Origin: Stenotrophomonas sp. ZAC14D1_NAIMI4_1
GTDB taxonomy: Bacteria; Pseudomonadota; Gammaproteobacteria; Xanthomonadales; Xanthomonadaceae
Direction of reading: 5' to 3'
Assembly: GCF_003086775.1 (NCBI RefSeq)
Contig: NZ_CP026001.1
Span: 1,452,407-1,516,406, forward strand
Length of the DNA: 64,000 nt
The translations under genes were made by a program, and so were the position numbers. A model generated the notes under the pieces. The model was not told the DNA's origin, made no database searches, and worked only from the letters and a program-made list of their open reading frames with translations. Positions 35,360 to 43,302 of this stretch are shown here, piece after piece; the first letter of the stretch is position 1; every line of letters starts with the position of its first letter.

Positions 35360-35914
35360 ATGAAGCGCGTGCGTTTGCCGAAGTTCCTGCTGTTGTCCCT
35401 GCTGCCGATGACCGCGCTGGCGCAGGCCCCCGCGCCGGCCACGCCCGCTCCGGCTCCGGCGCGCCCGGCACCTGCTGCAGCGGCAGCCGCCAAGCCGGCC
35501 ACGGCTGCGCCGGTCCTCACCGCTGCGCAGCAGGCACAGGTGCAGAAGCAGGATGCCGACATGAGCGCTGCGGCACTGATGGCTGCGCAACTGGTCGACA
35601 GCAACCGTGCCGGCGAGTTGTGGGATGGCGCTTCCGCCGTGGCCCGCCGCGCGGTGCCCAAGGCGGCGTTCGTCAGCCAGCTTGCGGCCGACCGCACGCG
35701 CCTGGGCACGATGAACGGACGCGGCCAACCCACCATCACCCGGGTCAAGTACGCCGCCGGGGCTGCGGTGCCGGAGGGGCTGTACATCAATGTCAGCTTC
35801 CCGACCCGTTTCGCCAACAGCACGCAGCCGGTGCGCGAACTGGTGTCGTTCCGCTTCGACGAAGACCAGACCTGGCGCCTGGCCGGTTACAGCCTGCGCG
35901 CGTCCGCGCCCTGA
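35360..35914 (+). CDS. Secreted DUF4019-like protein
   Basis: A 184-residue exported protein. A signal peptide (FLLLSLLPMTALA) is followed by a Pro/Ala-rich linker (APAPATPAPAPARPAPAAAA) and a C-terminal domain (~70-184). Conserved-looking elements are LVDSNRAGELWDGAS, KAAFVSQLAADRTRLG, YINVSFPTRFAN and VSFRFDEDQTWRLAGYSLR. They suggest the DUF4019 fold, whose role is unknown. I start at ATG 35360; the GTG at 35354 is also in frame. The MAPEG gene begins 12 bases downstream, so the two are likely co-transcribed. Confidence 0.78.
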   Translation: MKRVRLPKFLLLSLLPMTALAQAPAPATPAPAPARPAPAAAAAAKPATAAPVLTAAQQAQVQKQDADMSAAALMAAQLVDSNRAGELWDGASAVARRAVPKAAFVSQLAADRTRLGTMNGRGQPTITRVKYAAGAAVPEGLYINVSFPTRFANSTQPVRELVSFRFDEDQTWRLAGYSLRASAP

Positions 35915-35926
35915 CGGAGAACCTCG

Positions 35927-36316
35927 ATGGCCACCGAGCTGACACTGCTGGCGTGGGCGATGCTGCTGGGCTTTGTGCACATCTTCGCGGCATCGGCCGT
36001 GGTCACGCGCGAGCGCGGGATGAAGTGGAACGCGTCGGCGCGCGATGCGCCCGACGTGCCACTGAGCCCGCTGGCGGGAAGGCTGAAACGGGCGCAGGCC
36101 AATTTCTTCGAGACGTTCCCGTTCTTCGCCGCCGCCGCGATCGCGGTGGTGGTGGCCGGGCGCAGCACGGATACCACGGTGCTGGCGGCGCAGGTCTATT
36201 TCTGGGCGCGCGTGGTCTACCTGCCGCTGTATGCCGCCGGCGTGCCTTACGTGCGCAGCCTGGTCTGGGTGGTCTCGATCGTGGCGGTGCTCAAGCTGGT
36301 GTTCGCACTGCTGTGA
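35927..36316 (+). CDS. MAPEG-family membrane protein
   Basis: A 129-residue protein with four membrane helices. Family features include the first helix LTLLAWAMLLGFVHIFAASA, the RLKRAQANFFETFPFFAAAAIA block (the ANFxExxP signature), and YFWARVVYLPLYAAGVPYVRS. MAPEG proteins include glutathione-dependent enzymes, but bacterial members are mostly uncharacterised. It has a CGGAGAACC upstream and follows the DUF4019-like gene by 12 bases. Confidence 0.9.
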   Translation: MATELTLLAWAMLLGFVHIFAASAVVTRERGMKWNASARDAPDVPLSPLAGRLKRAQANFFETFPFFAAAAIAVVVAGRSTDTTVLAAQVYFWARVVYLPLYAAGVPYVRSLVWVVSIVAVLKLVFALL

Positions 36317-36402
36317 TACGCGCGCGGGCCTGATCCAGATCAAGGCCAGTCATGCGCCTGGCGCTATGCTGGGCGCGACTGGATCAACGGCAGGAGGCGC
36401 GG

Positions 36403-37581
36403 ATGCGCAGGATGGACGTGGTGGTGGTCGGTGCCGGCCCGGCGGGCCTGTGCTTCGCGCGTGCGCTGGCCGGCAGTGGCCTGCAGGTCGGGCTGGTCGA
36501 GGTGCAGCCGCGGCAGGCGCTGGCGCAGGCCGCCTTCGACGGCCGCGAGATCGCCCTGACCCATGCCTCCCGGCAAAGCCTGGAACAGCTGGGCCTGTGG
36601 CAGCGCCTGCCCGACGCCGAGATTGCCGAGCTGCGCGATGCGCGGGTGATGAACGGCGGTTCGCCGTTCGCGCTGACCTTCGCCAGTGGCCAGGTTGATG
36701 GCCAGCCGCTGGGCTGGCTGGTGCCCAACCACCTGATCCGCCGTGCGGCCTGGGAGGCAGTGCAGGGCCAGGACGGTCTGGAACTGTTCGATGGGCGCAA
36801 GGTGCTGGCCGTGCAGGCCGACGCGCAGGGCCACGTGGTCAAGCTGGATGACGGCAGCGAGCTGCATGCCCGCCTGCTGGTCGCCGCCGACAGCCGTTTT
36901 TCCACTACCCGCCGCATGCTCGGCATCGGTGCGCAGATGCGCGACTTCGGCAAGTCGATGCTGGTCTGCCGCATGCAGGTCGAGCGCGATCACCACCACA
37001 CTGCGTGGGAGTGGTTCGGCTATGGCCGCACGATGGCGCTGCTGCCGCTCAACGAAGGCCGGGCGTCGGCGGTCATCACGTTGCCGCCGCGGCAGATCGA
37101 GGAACTGCTGGCGATGGACGAGGTGGGCTTCGGCGAGGCCATCACCGCGTGCTTCGAGCACCGTCTGGGGCAGATGCAGCCGGTGGCCACGCCGCAGGCC
37201 TATCCGCTGGTGGGGGTGTACGCACACCGCTTTGTCGGCGAGCGTTGTGCGCTGATCGGTGATGCCGCAGTGGGCATGCACCCGGTCACCGCGCATGGGT
37301 TCAACCTGGGCCTGGCCAGCGCACAGCGGTTGGCGCAGGGCATCCTGGCGCAGCAACGGCGGGGCGCGGACATCGCCGCGGCCGGCATGCTGGCCACGTA
37401 CCAGCGCGGCCACCGTCTGGCGTCGCGGCCGCTGTACGAGGCCACCAACGCCATTGCCAGCCTGTACACCGACGACCGCCGGCCGGCACGCCTGCTGCGG
37501 GCGGCCGGGCTGCGGGTGGCGCAGGGCGTGGCGCCGTTCCGGCAGCTGATCGCCTCGCACCTCACCCAGCGGGTGGCCTGA
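36403..37581 (+). CDS. FAD-dependent hydroxylase, UbiH/UbiF/COQ6 family
   Basis: A 392-residue flavoprotein monooxygenase probably acting on ubiquinone precursors. It has the dinucleotide-binding VVVVGAGPAGLCFARAL at the N-terminus, LLVAADSRFSTTRRMLGI (DG-like motif) near residue 170, and the FAD-binding ALIGDAAVGMHPVTAHGFNLGL (GDAxHxxxPxxGxGxN-like) near 290. The ATG 36403 follows AGGAGG at 36392, so the 36352 start is rejected. Which ring position it hydroxylates cannot be decided; a single-gene UbiM-like enzyme is possible. Convergent with the S4 protein gene. Confidence 0.88.
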   Translation: MRRMDVVVVGAGPAGLCFARALAGSGLQVGLVEVQPRQALAQAAFDGREIALTHASRQSLEQLGLWQRLPDAEIAELRDARVMNGGSPFALTFASGQVDGQPLGWLVPNHLIRRAAWEAVQGQDGLELFDGRKVLAVQADAQGHVVKLDDGSELHARLLVAADSRFSTTRRMLGIGAQMRDFGKSMLVCRMQVERDHHHTAWEWFGYGRTMALLPLNEGRASAVITLPPRQIEELLAMDEVGFGEAITACFEHRLGQMQPVATPQAYPLVGVYAHRFVGERCALIGDAAVGMHPVTAHGFNLGLASAQRLAQGILAQQRRGADIAAAGMLATYQRGHRLASRPLYEATNAIASLYTDDRRPARLLRAAGLRVAQGVAPFRQLIASHLTQRVA

Positions 37582-37600
37582 ACGGGCCTGGCCCCCAGGC

Positions 37601-37822
37601 TCAGCTGGCGGCCAGCACGCGGATCTGGCTGTCGGCGAATTCAACCACCTGGCCTGCGCGGATCTTGCAGGCCTTGCGCAGCTCGACTTCGCCGTCGACC
37701 AGGACCCGGCCCTCGCTGATGACCATCTTGGCCTCGCCGCCGCTGGTGACCAGGTCGGCCAGCTTGAGCAGCTGCTTGAGCTCGACGTAGTCGCCGTCGA
37801 GGTCGAATTCGAGGATCTGCAT
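37601..37822 (-). CDS. RNA-binding S4 domain protein (YbcJ-like)
   Basis: A 73-residue protein that is one S4-like RNA-binding fold, seen as VELKQLLKLADLVTSGGEAKMVISEGRVLVDGEVELRKACKI. E. coli YbcJ has the same length and composition. It may bind structured RNA or ribosomal components. The start MQILEFDLDGDYV (37822) follows TCCAGGACAT on its strand. It is convergent with the hydroxylase gene and divergent from the DEAD-box helicase. Confidence 0.88.
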   Translation of the reverse strand: MQILEFDLDGDYVELKQLLKLADLVTSGGEAKMVISEGRVLVDGEVELRKACKIRAGQVVEFADSQIRVLAAS

Positions 37823-38067
37823 GGTGTGGATGTCCTGGAGAGGGGTCGGGAAGGGCGCGTATTGTGCGCCAGCGCGGCCCGGAAGGGGATGCGAATGGTT
37901 TCCTGTACGCATGGTTCAGGAAGAGTGCGGTATCATTCCGCTCTGAGTGAGTGAAATCTCCTCCGACCGAGCAGCGCCAGGGCACGCGATAAGAAGGGCG
38001 CCCAAAGCGCGGACCATCCCTTTTTTATCGCACTGCCATGCAGATGGCCGTGCCTTTGGAGTTCCCC
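37823..38067 (+). promoter_or_regulatory. Leader region upstream of the DEAD-box helicase
   Basis: This 245-base gap holds no gene. It includes a possible eight-base-pair stem AAGAAGGG (37992) with CCCTTTTT ahead of a T run at about 38020, which could act as an attenuator or structured cold-shock-type 5' leader. That role is inference only. Confidence 0.35.
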
Positions 38068-40023
38068 ATGTCCCAAGATTCCCAAGCGCAGCTGCAGTTC
38101 GCGCAGCTCGGCCTGTCCGAGCCCGTGATGCAGGCGGTCACCGCCATCGGCTACGAAACCCCGTCGCCGATCCAGGCTGCCACCATCCCGGCGATGCTGG
38201 AAGGCCGCGACGTGCTGGGCCAGGCCCAGACCGGTACCGGCAAGACCGCAGCGTTCGCACTGCCGGTACTGTCCAACATCGACCTGCAGCAGATCAAGCC
38301 CCAGGCCCTGATCCTGGCGCCGACCCGCGAACTGGCCATCCAGGTCGCCGAGGCGTTCCAGTCCTATTCGTCGAAGATCCCGGGCTTCCGCGTGCTGCCG
38401 GTGTACGGCGGCCAGCCGTACGGCCAGCAGCTGTCGGCCCTGCGCCGCGGCGTGCACATCGTGGTCGGTACCCCCGGCCGCGTGATCGACCACCTGGACC
38501 GCAGCACCCTGGACCTGTCCGAGCTGAAGACCCTGGTGCTGGACGAAGCCGACGAAATGCTGCGCATGGGCTTCATCGACGACGTCGAAGCCGTGCTGAA
38601 GAAGCTGCCGGAGCAGCGCCAGGTGGCCCTGTTCTCGGCCACCATGCCGCCGCAGATCCGCCGCATCGCGCAGACCTACCTGCAGGATCCGGTCGAAGTC
38701 ACCATCCAGGCCAAGACCACCACCTCGGCCAACATCCGCCAGCGTTACTGGTGGGTGAGCGGCATGCACAAGCTGGACGCGCTGACCCGCATCCTGGAAG
38801 TCGAGCCGTTCGACGCGATGATCATCTTCGCGCGTACCAAGGCCGGCACCGAGGAACTGGCCAGCAAGCTGCAGGCCCGTGGCCTGGCCGCTGCCGCCAT
38901 CAACGGTGACATGCAGCAGGCCCAGCGTGAGCGCACCATTGCCATGCTGAAGGAAGGCAAGCTGGACATCCTGGTGGCCACCGACGTGGCTGCCCGTGGC
39001 CTGGACGTGGAGCGCATCAGCCACGTGCTGAACTACGACATCCCGTACGACACCGAAAGCTACGTGCACCGCATCGGCCGTACCGGCCGTGCCGGCCGCA
39101 GCGGCGAGGCGATCCTGTTCGCCACCCCGCGCGAGAAGGGCATGCTGCGCCAGATCGAGCGCGCCACCCGCCAGCCGATCGAAGAAATGCAGCTGCCGAG
39201 CGTGGAAGCGGTCAACGACACCCGCATCAACAAGTTCACCTCGCGCATCAGCGAAACCCTCGGTGCCGGTGGCCTGGACTTCTACCGCCAGCTGCTGGAA
39301 CGCTTCGAGAGCGAGCAGAACGTGCCGGCCATCGAAGTGGCTGCTGCCCTGGCCAAGATGCTGCAGGGTGACACCCCGTTCCTGCTGCAGCCGCCGGTGC
39401 GTGCCCCGCGTGAAGAGCGTGCGCCGCGTGAGCGTTTTGATCGTGGCGACCGTCCGGAGCGTGGTGATCGCTTTGACCGCAACGAGCGTGGCCCGCGCTT
39501 CGAACGTGGCCAGCGCCGTGAAGACGGCGAGGGTGGCTTCGAGCAGCGCCCGCGCCGTGACGTTCCGCCGCGCGGTGCGCCGGAGCAGGGCATGGAGACC
39601 TACCGCATCTCGGTGGGCCACCAGCATGGCGTGAAGCCGGCCAACATCGTCGGCGCCATCGCCAACGAAGCCGGCCTGGAAAGCCGCTTCATCGGCCGCA
39701 TCGACATCCACGACGACTTCTCGCTGCTGGACCTGCCGGCGCAGATGCCGTCGGACGTCCTGTCGCACCTGCAGAAGGTCTGGGTGTCCGGCCAGCAGCT
39801 GCAGATGCGTGCGCTGGCCCCGGGTGAAGACACCAACCCCGCCCCGCGTCCGTTCAAGCCGCGCTTCGACAAGCGTGGCCCGGGCGGTCCGGGTGGTCCG
39901 GGTGGCCCGCGTCGTGGTGGTCCGGGTGGCCCGGGTGGCCATGGTGGCGACCGCGGCGGTGACCGCGACAGCCGCCCGCCGCGTCGTGACGGCTTCAAGC
40001 CGCGCGGCCCGCGCAGCTACTGA
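38068..40023 (+). CDS. deaD: DEAD-box ATP-dependent RNA helicase (DeaD/CsdA type)
   Basis: A 651-residue RNA helicase for ribosome assembly and RNA decay, especially in the cold. The Q motif (FAQLGLSEPVM, PSPIQAATIP), Walker A AQTGTGKT (53-60), PTRELAIQ, VLDEADEML (~158), FSATMPP, ARGLDVERI and HRIGRTGRAGR are complete. A C-terminal RNA-binding domain (YRISVGHQHGVKPANIVGAIANEAGLESRFIGRIDIHDDFSLLDLP) is the DbpA/CsdA type, flanked by RGD/RGG-like low-complexity tracts (~440-510 and the Gly/Pro/Arg tail). I start at MSQDSQAQ (38068), preceded by TTGGAG. A terminator follows. Confidence 0.95.
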   Translation: MSQDSQAQLQFAQLGLSEPVMQAVTAIGYETPSPIQAATIPAMLEGRDVLGQAQTGTGKTAAFALPVLSNIDLQQIKPQALILAPTRELAIQVAEAFQSYSSKIPGFRVLPVYGGQPYGQQLSALRRGVHIVVGTPGRVIDHLDRSTLDLSELKTLVLDEADEMLRMGFIDDVEAVLKKLPEQRQVALFSATMPPQIRRIAQTYLQDPVEVTIQAKTTTSANIRQRYWWVSGMHKLDALTRILEVEPFDAMIIFARTKAGTEELASKLQARGLAAAAINGDMQQAQRERTIAMLKEGKLDILVATDVAARGLDVERISHVLNYDIPYDTESYVHRIGRTGRAGRSGEAILFATPREKGMLRQIERATRQPIEEMQLPSVEAVNDTRINKFTSRISETLGAGGLDFYRQLLERFESEQNVPAIEVAAALAKMLQGDTPFLLQPPVRAPREERAPRERFDRGDRPERGDRFDRNERGPRFERGQRREDGEGGFEQRPRRDVPPRGAPEQGMETYRISVGHQHGVKPANIVGAIANEAGLESRFIGRIDIHDDFSLLDLPAQMPSDVLSHLQKVWVSGQQLQMRALAPGEDTNPAPRPFKPRFDKRGPGGPGGPGGPRRGGPGGPGGHGGDRGGDRDSRPPRRDGFKPRGPRSY

Positions 40024-40044
40024 TCCCCAGTGATGTGCCAGAAC

Positions 40045-40075
40045 AACGCCAGCCTCCGGGCTGGCGTTGCTCGTT
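40045..40075 (+). terminator. Intrinsic terminator after deaD
   Basis: AACGCCAGC-CTCCGG-GCTGGCGTT is followed by GCTCGTTTCC, a nine-base-pair stem just after the helicase stop. Confidence 0.8.
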
Positions 40076-40231
40076 TCCGCTGCCCGAAACGGAAGCGGGG
40101 GAATTGAATCGGTTCAAACCCGCCCGCCCCCCAGGCCGTCGCGCCCGGTTTCGCATGGTCCACACATGGCCGTCCATAGGCTGGCATAGTTGGACAAGGA
40201 GGCTGTCACGGCACATTCGGGGGGATCCGGG

Positions 40232-42649
40232 ATGGGTAGAGGTGGCAAGGAGCAGCATCAGCACCGGGTGCCGATGACCCGTGGGCTGGGGCTGCGGTTC
40301 GCATTGTTGACGGGCATGGCGATCGGACTGGTCGGCCTGTCCGCCTTGATCCAGGAACTGCAGGCGGCGTCCACCGCCTGGATTGCGGGCCAGGGGCACT
40401 GGTCGCGCGGCCAGCAGGATGCCACCGCTGCGCTCAGCCGCTATCTGGCGCGGGGGTCGGCGCACGACCTGGAGGACGCCCGGCGCGCCCTGCAGGTGCC
40501 GCTGGGCGATCTGCATGCGCGGTTGGCGCTGGAGCAGCCGCAACCGGACGAGGCGCAGGCGCGCGAGGGTTTCCTGCGCGGCGGCAATGCGCGTTCGGAT
40601 GTGTCGCGGCTGATCTTTTCCTTCCGGTACGCACGCGACCTCGGCGAGTTCCGCGAAGCCACCCGCCTGTGGCGGCAGACCGACGCGCACCTGCTGGCCA
40701 TGCAGGCGCTGATCGAAGAACTGGAGAAGGTGCCGCCGGAAGCGCTGCAGCAGCCCAGCGTGCGTGACCGCTACATGCAGCGCGTGCACGACGTGGACCT
40801 GCAGCTGCAGTCGCAGGCCGAAGCGTTCTCCCAGGCCCTGCTGCGCATGGCGCATACGGTGCGCATTGCCACGCTGATCGTCGGCGGCTTCTCGGTGCTG
40901 GCCATCACCCTGATGGCGGTGGCCCTGGCGCGGCGCGTCGGCAAGGACCTGACCGAGCATGAGAGCCGATTCCGCGCTGCCTTCTACCAGGCCAACGTGG
41001 GCATGCTGAAACTCGATGCGGCCGGGCGTGTGATGGAGGCCAACCAGGCCATGGCGGACATCCTCGACTACCGGCGCGATGTGCTGCAGCAGATGGCCCT
41101 GGGCGACCTGCTGATGGAAGGCGAACTGGTGCTGGACGATGAAGGGCGGATCAACTGGGACCGTCAGCTGCGGCCGGGCGAACTGCGCTTCCGCCGCCGC
41201 GACGGCAGCCTGGTCTGGGGCCGCTGGAGCGGTACCGGCGTGCGCAGCGCCGGCGGCCGGCTGTCGGTGTTTTCGATCATCGAGGATGTCAGCCAGAACC
41301 ATGCGCTGGCCCGCGAGATCGAGCACCATGCCAGCCACGATCCGCTTACTGGCCTGATCAACCGCCGTGAGATCGAGCGGCTGCTGGAACGGGCGCTGCT
41401 GCAGGTCCGTTCCGAGGGCGGCACGCATGCGCTCTGCTACATCAACCTGGACCACTTCAAGCTGGTCAACGACAGCTTCGGCCACGCCGCCGGTGACCAG
41501 ATGCTGCGCGGGTTCGCCGAATACCTGGTGGGCGCGGTACGCGATGGCGACTGGGTGGGGCGGCTGGGTGCGGACGAATTCGCGGTCTTCCTCGGCCGCG
41601 CCAGCCAGGACGAGGCCAAGCGCGTGCTGCAGCGGCTGATCCGCAACCTGGGCCAGGCAACGTTCCCGATCAGCGAAGGCAGCCCGCAGCTGAGCTGCAG
41701 CATCGGCGTGGTGGAAGTGACTGCCGACGCACCGGACGTGAACTGGCTGATGAGCGCGGCCGACAGCGCGTGCTATGCCGCCAAGCAGGCCGGCCGCAAC
41801 CGCGTCCACTGTTTCAACGAGGACCGCCTGGCGCTGGACGAACGCCGCCATGAAGCCGAGCGCCTGCAGCGGGTAAGCCGGGCGATGGCCGAGAACCGCA
41901 TGCTGCTGTATGCCCAGCGCATCGCCAAGGTCGGCGATCCGGGCTACCTGCATTACGAGGTGCTGGTACGCATGCGCGATGCCGACGGTGCGTTGCACAT
42001 GCCGGGGCAGTTCATGCCGGCGGTGGAGCGCTATGGCATGGCCGTGGCGCTGGATCGCCACGTGCTTGGCCTGCTGTTCCGCCACCTGCAGGTGTGCACG
42101 GCGCACGTGCGCCAGCTGGGCCTGTGCAACGTCAACGTGTCGGCGCAGTCGATCGCCGAGCCGAGCTTCCTGGCCTTCGTCTGCGACCTGCTGGAGCGCA
42201 ACCGCGCGCTGGCGGCCAAGCTCTGCTTCGAAGTGACCGAGACGGCAGCGATCAGCAACCTGACCCAGGCGCGTGCGTTCATCGATGCGGTGAAGGCACG
42301 CGGCTGCCGCATGGCGCTGGATGACTTCGGCTCGGGCCTGTCCTCGTTCGGCTACCTGCGGCAGCTGCCGGCGGACATCCTGAAGATCGACGGTGCGTTC
42401 GTGCGTGACATGGACACCGACGCGGTGAGCCGGGCGACGGTGCGCGCGATCAGCGAGCTGGGTCGCGAGCTGCAGATGGAGGTGGTGGCCGAGTGGGTGG
42501 AGACGGCGGAGGTGGCGCAGACGCTGGCCGACATGGGCGTGGATGGGTTGCAGGGCTACGCCATCGAGCGGCCGCAGCCGCTGGAGCGGTTGACGCTGGC
42601 CAACCAGCGGCCGGTGCGTCTGGTGGGTACCCCGGGCCCGCAGGGGTAG
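40232..42649 (+). CDS. Membrane PAS-GGDEF-EAL protein, probable c-di-GMP phosphodiesterase
   Basis: An 805-residue signalling protein. TM1 (GLGLRFALLTGMAIGLVGLSAL) and TM2 (IATLIVGGFSVLAITLMAVALA) enclose a periplasmic sensor of ~190 residues. A PAS domain (YQANVGMLKLDAAGRVMEANQAM) leads to a GGDEF domain with the altered motif RLGADEF (GADEF), so cyclase activity is doubtful. The EAL domain keeps catalytic residues: YEVLVRM (EVL in place of EAL), NVNVSAQS, EVTETAA, DDFGSGLSS, LKIDG, VVAEWVET and QGY. The start is uncertain (40190-40274); GGGGGG precedes 40232. Degradation of c-di-GMP is the likely activity. Confidence 0.9.
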   Translation: MGRGGKEQHQHRVPMTRGLGLRFALLTGMAIGLVGLSALIQELQAASTAWIAGQGHWSRGQQDATAALSRYLARGSAHDLEDARRALQVPLGDLHARLALEQPQPDEAQAREGFLRGGNARSDVSRLIFSFRYARDLGEFREATRLWRQTDAHLLAMQALIEELEKVPPEALQQPSVRDRYMQRVHDVDLQLQSQAEAFSQALLRMAHTVRIATLIVGGFSVLAITLMAVALARRVGKDLTEHESRFRAAFYQANVGMLKLDAAGRVMEANQAMADILDYRRDVLQQMALGDLLMEGELVLDDEGRINWDRQLRPGELRFRRRDGSLVWGRWSGTGVRSAGGRLSVFSIIEDVSQNHALAREIEHHASHDPLTGLINRREIERLLERALLQVRSEGGTHALCYINLDHFKLVNDSFGHAAGDQMLRGFAEYLVGAVRDGDWVGRLGADEFAVFLGRASQDEAKRVLQRLIRNLGQATFPISEGSPQLSCSIGVVEVTADAPDVNWLMSAADSACYAAKQAGRNRVHCFNEDRLALDERRHEAERLQRVSRAMAENRMLLYAQRIAKVGDPGYLHYEVLVRMRDADGALHMPGQFMPAVERYGMAVALDRHVLGLLFRHLQVCTAHVRQLGLCNVNVSAQSIAEPSFLAFVCDLLERNRALAAKLCFEVTETAAISNLTQARAFIDAVKARGCRMALDDFGSGLSSFGYLRQLPADILKIDGAFVRDMDTDAVSRATVRAISELGRELQMEVVAEWVETAEVAQTLADMGVDGLQGYAIERPQPLERLTLANQRPVRLVGTPGPQG

Positions 42650-42656
42650 GGGGTGT

Positions 42657-42905
42657 TCGGCAGGGCTTGCAGCCCTGCACCTGCTTCAAGCCAGGGCAAC
42701 GTCAACGTCAAAAGCTGGCGTTCCGTGGGATGGCGGGGAGGTGTGGGTGGGCAGGACACGCCGTAAACCCGTCCATGGGGGCTCGATGGCGCCATCCATG
42801 GCGCCAACGGTCCTGCCCACCCACACCGCCCCGCCTCTGACAGTTGGCCGCTGCTGTTGGTGCCAGCTGCTTTTGGTGGGTGCCGACCGTTGGTCGGCAC
42901 GATTT
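42657..42905. repeat. Composite repeat B (GCAGGG hairpin + long palindrome + SMAG)
   Basis: In order: GCAGGGCTTGCAGCCCTGC, AACGTCAACGTCAAAAGCTGG, TTCCGTGGGATGG, a palindrome at 42732-42835 (25-base arms, one mismatch), TCTGACAGTTGGCCGCTGCTG and the SMAG body GTGCCGACCGTTGGTCGGCA. The unpaired centre CACGCCGTAAACCCGTCCAT and the inner GGCGCCATCCATGGCGCC are identical to copy A, but both arms carry the same sequence change relative to A. Confidence 0.9.
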
Positions 42906-42952
42906 TTCCATTGAATATCGGATGAATTCATCCACGCATGGCGTGGATCTAC

Positions 42953-43195
42953 CGTGCCGACCAACGGTCGGCACCCACCACCAACAGCAGCAGGTTCTGA
43001 CAGATCGCGGGAAACTGTCGAAGGCGGGGTGGGTCCGGTTGAGGGGGTGTGAGCGGCATGGATGCCGCGACCAAGCCGACATGGACGTATTTACGGCGTC
43101 CCCCTCAACCGGACCCACCCCGCCAACCCACGGATAGCAAGCTTTTGCTGTTGCTTCGGCAGGTGCAGGGCTGCAAGCCCTGCCAACCAACACCC
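42953..43195. repeat. Composite repeat C, inverted relative to B
   Basis: In order: SMAG body GTGCCGACCAACGGTCGGCA, CACCCACCACCAACAGCAGC, TTCTGACAG, a palindrome at 43022-43123 with perfect 25-base arms (left starts GGCGGGGTGGGTCCGG), CAACCCACGGATAGCAAGC, and the hairpin GCAGGGCTGCAAGCCCTGC. B and C face each other across about 50 bases, which include GAATTCATCCACGCATGGCG (42924). The 43196-43302 stretch before the next gene shows nothing more. Confidence 0.9.
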
Positions 43196-43302
43196 CCCAC
43201 CTACCACCATTGGCCTACACATTCCTGGCGCATTCCGCTGCGATAATGCCCGCCAGGGGCGACGCGCAGCGGGCGCGGGCGTGAGCAGAAACAGGATGTA
43301 GC

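Noticed and set aside
42686..43246. Several 60-160-residue frames in the composite repeats
   Set aside because: They translate palindromes and recur at 31.5, 33.8 and 42.7-43.1 kb on both strands.
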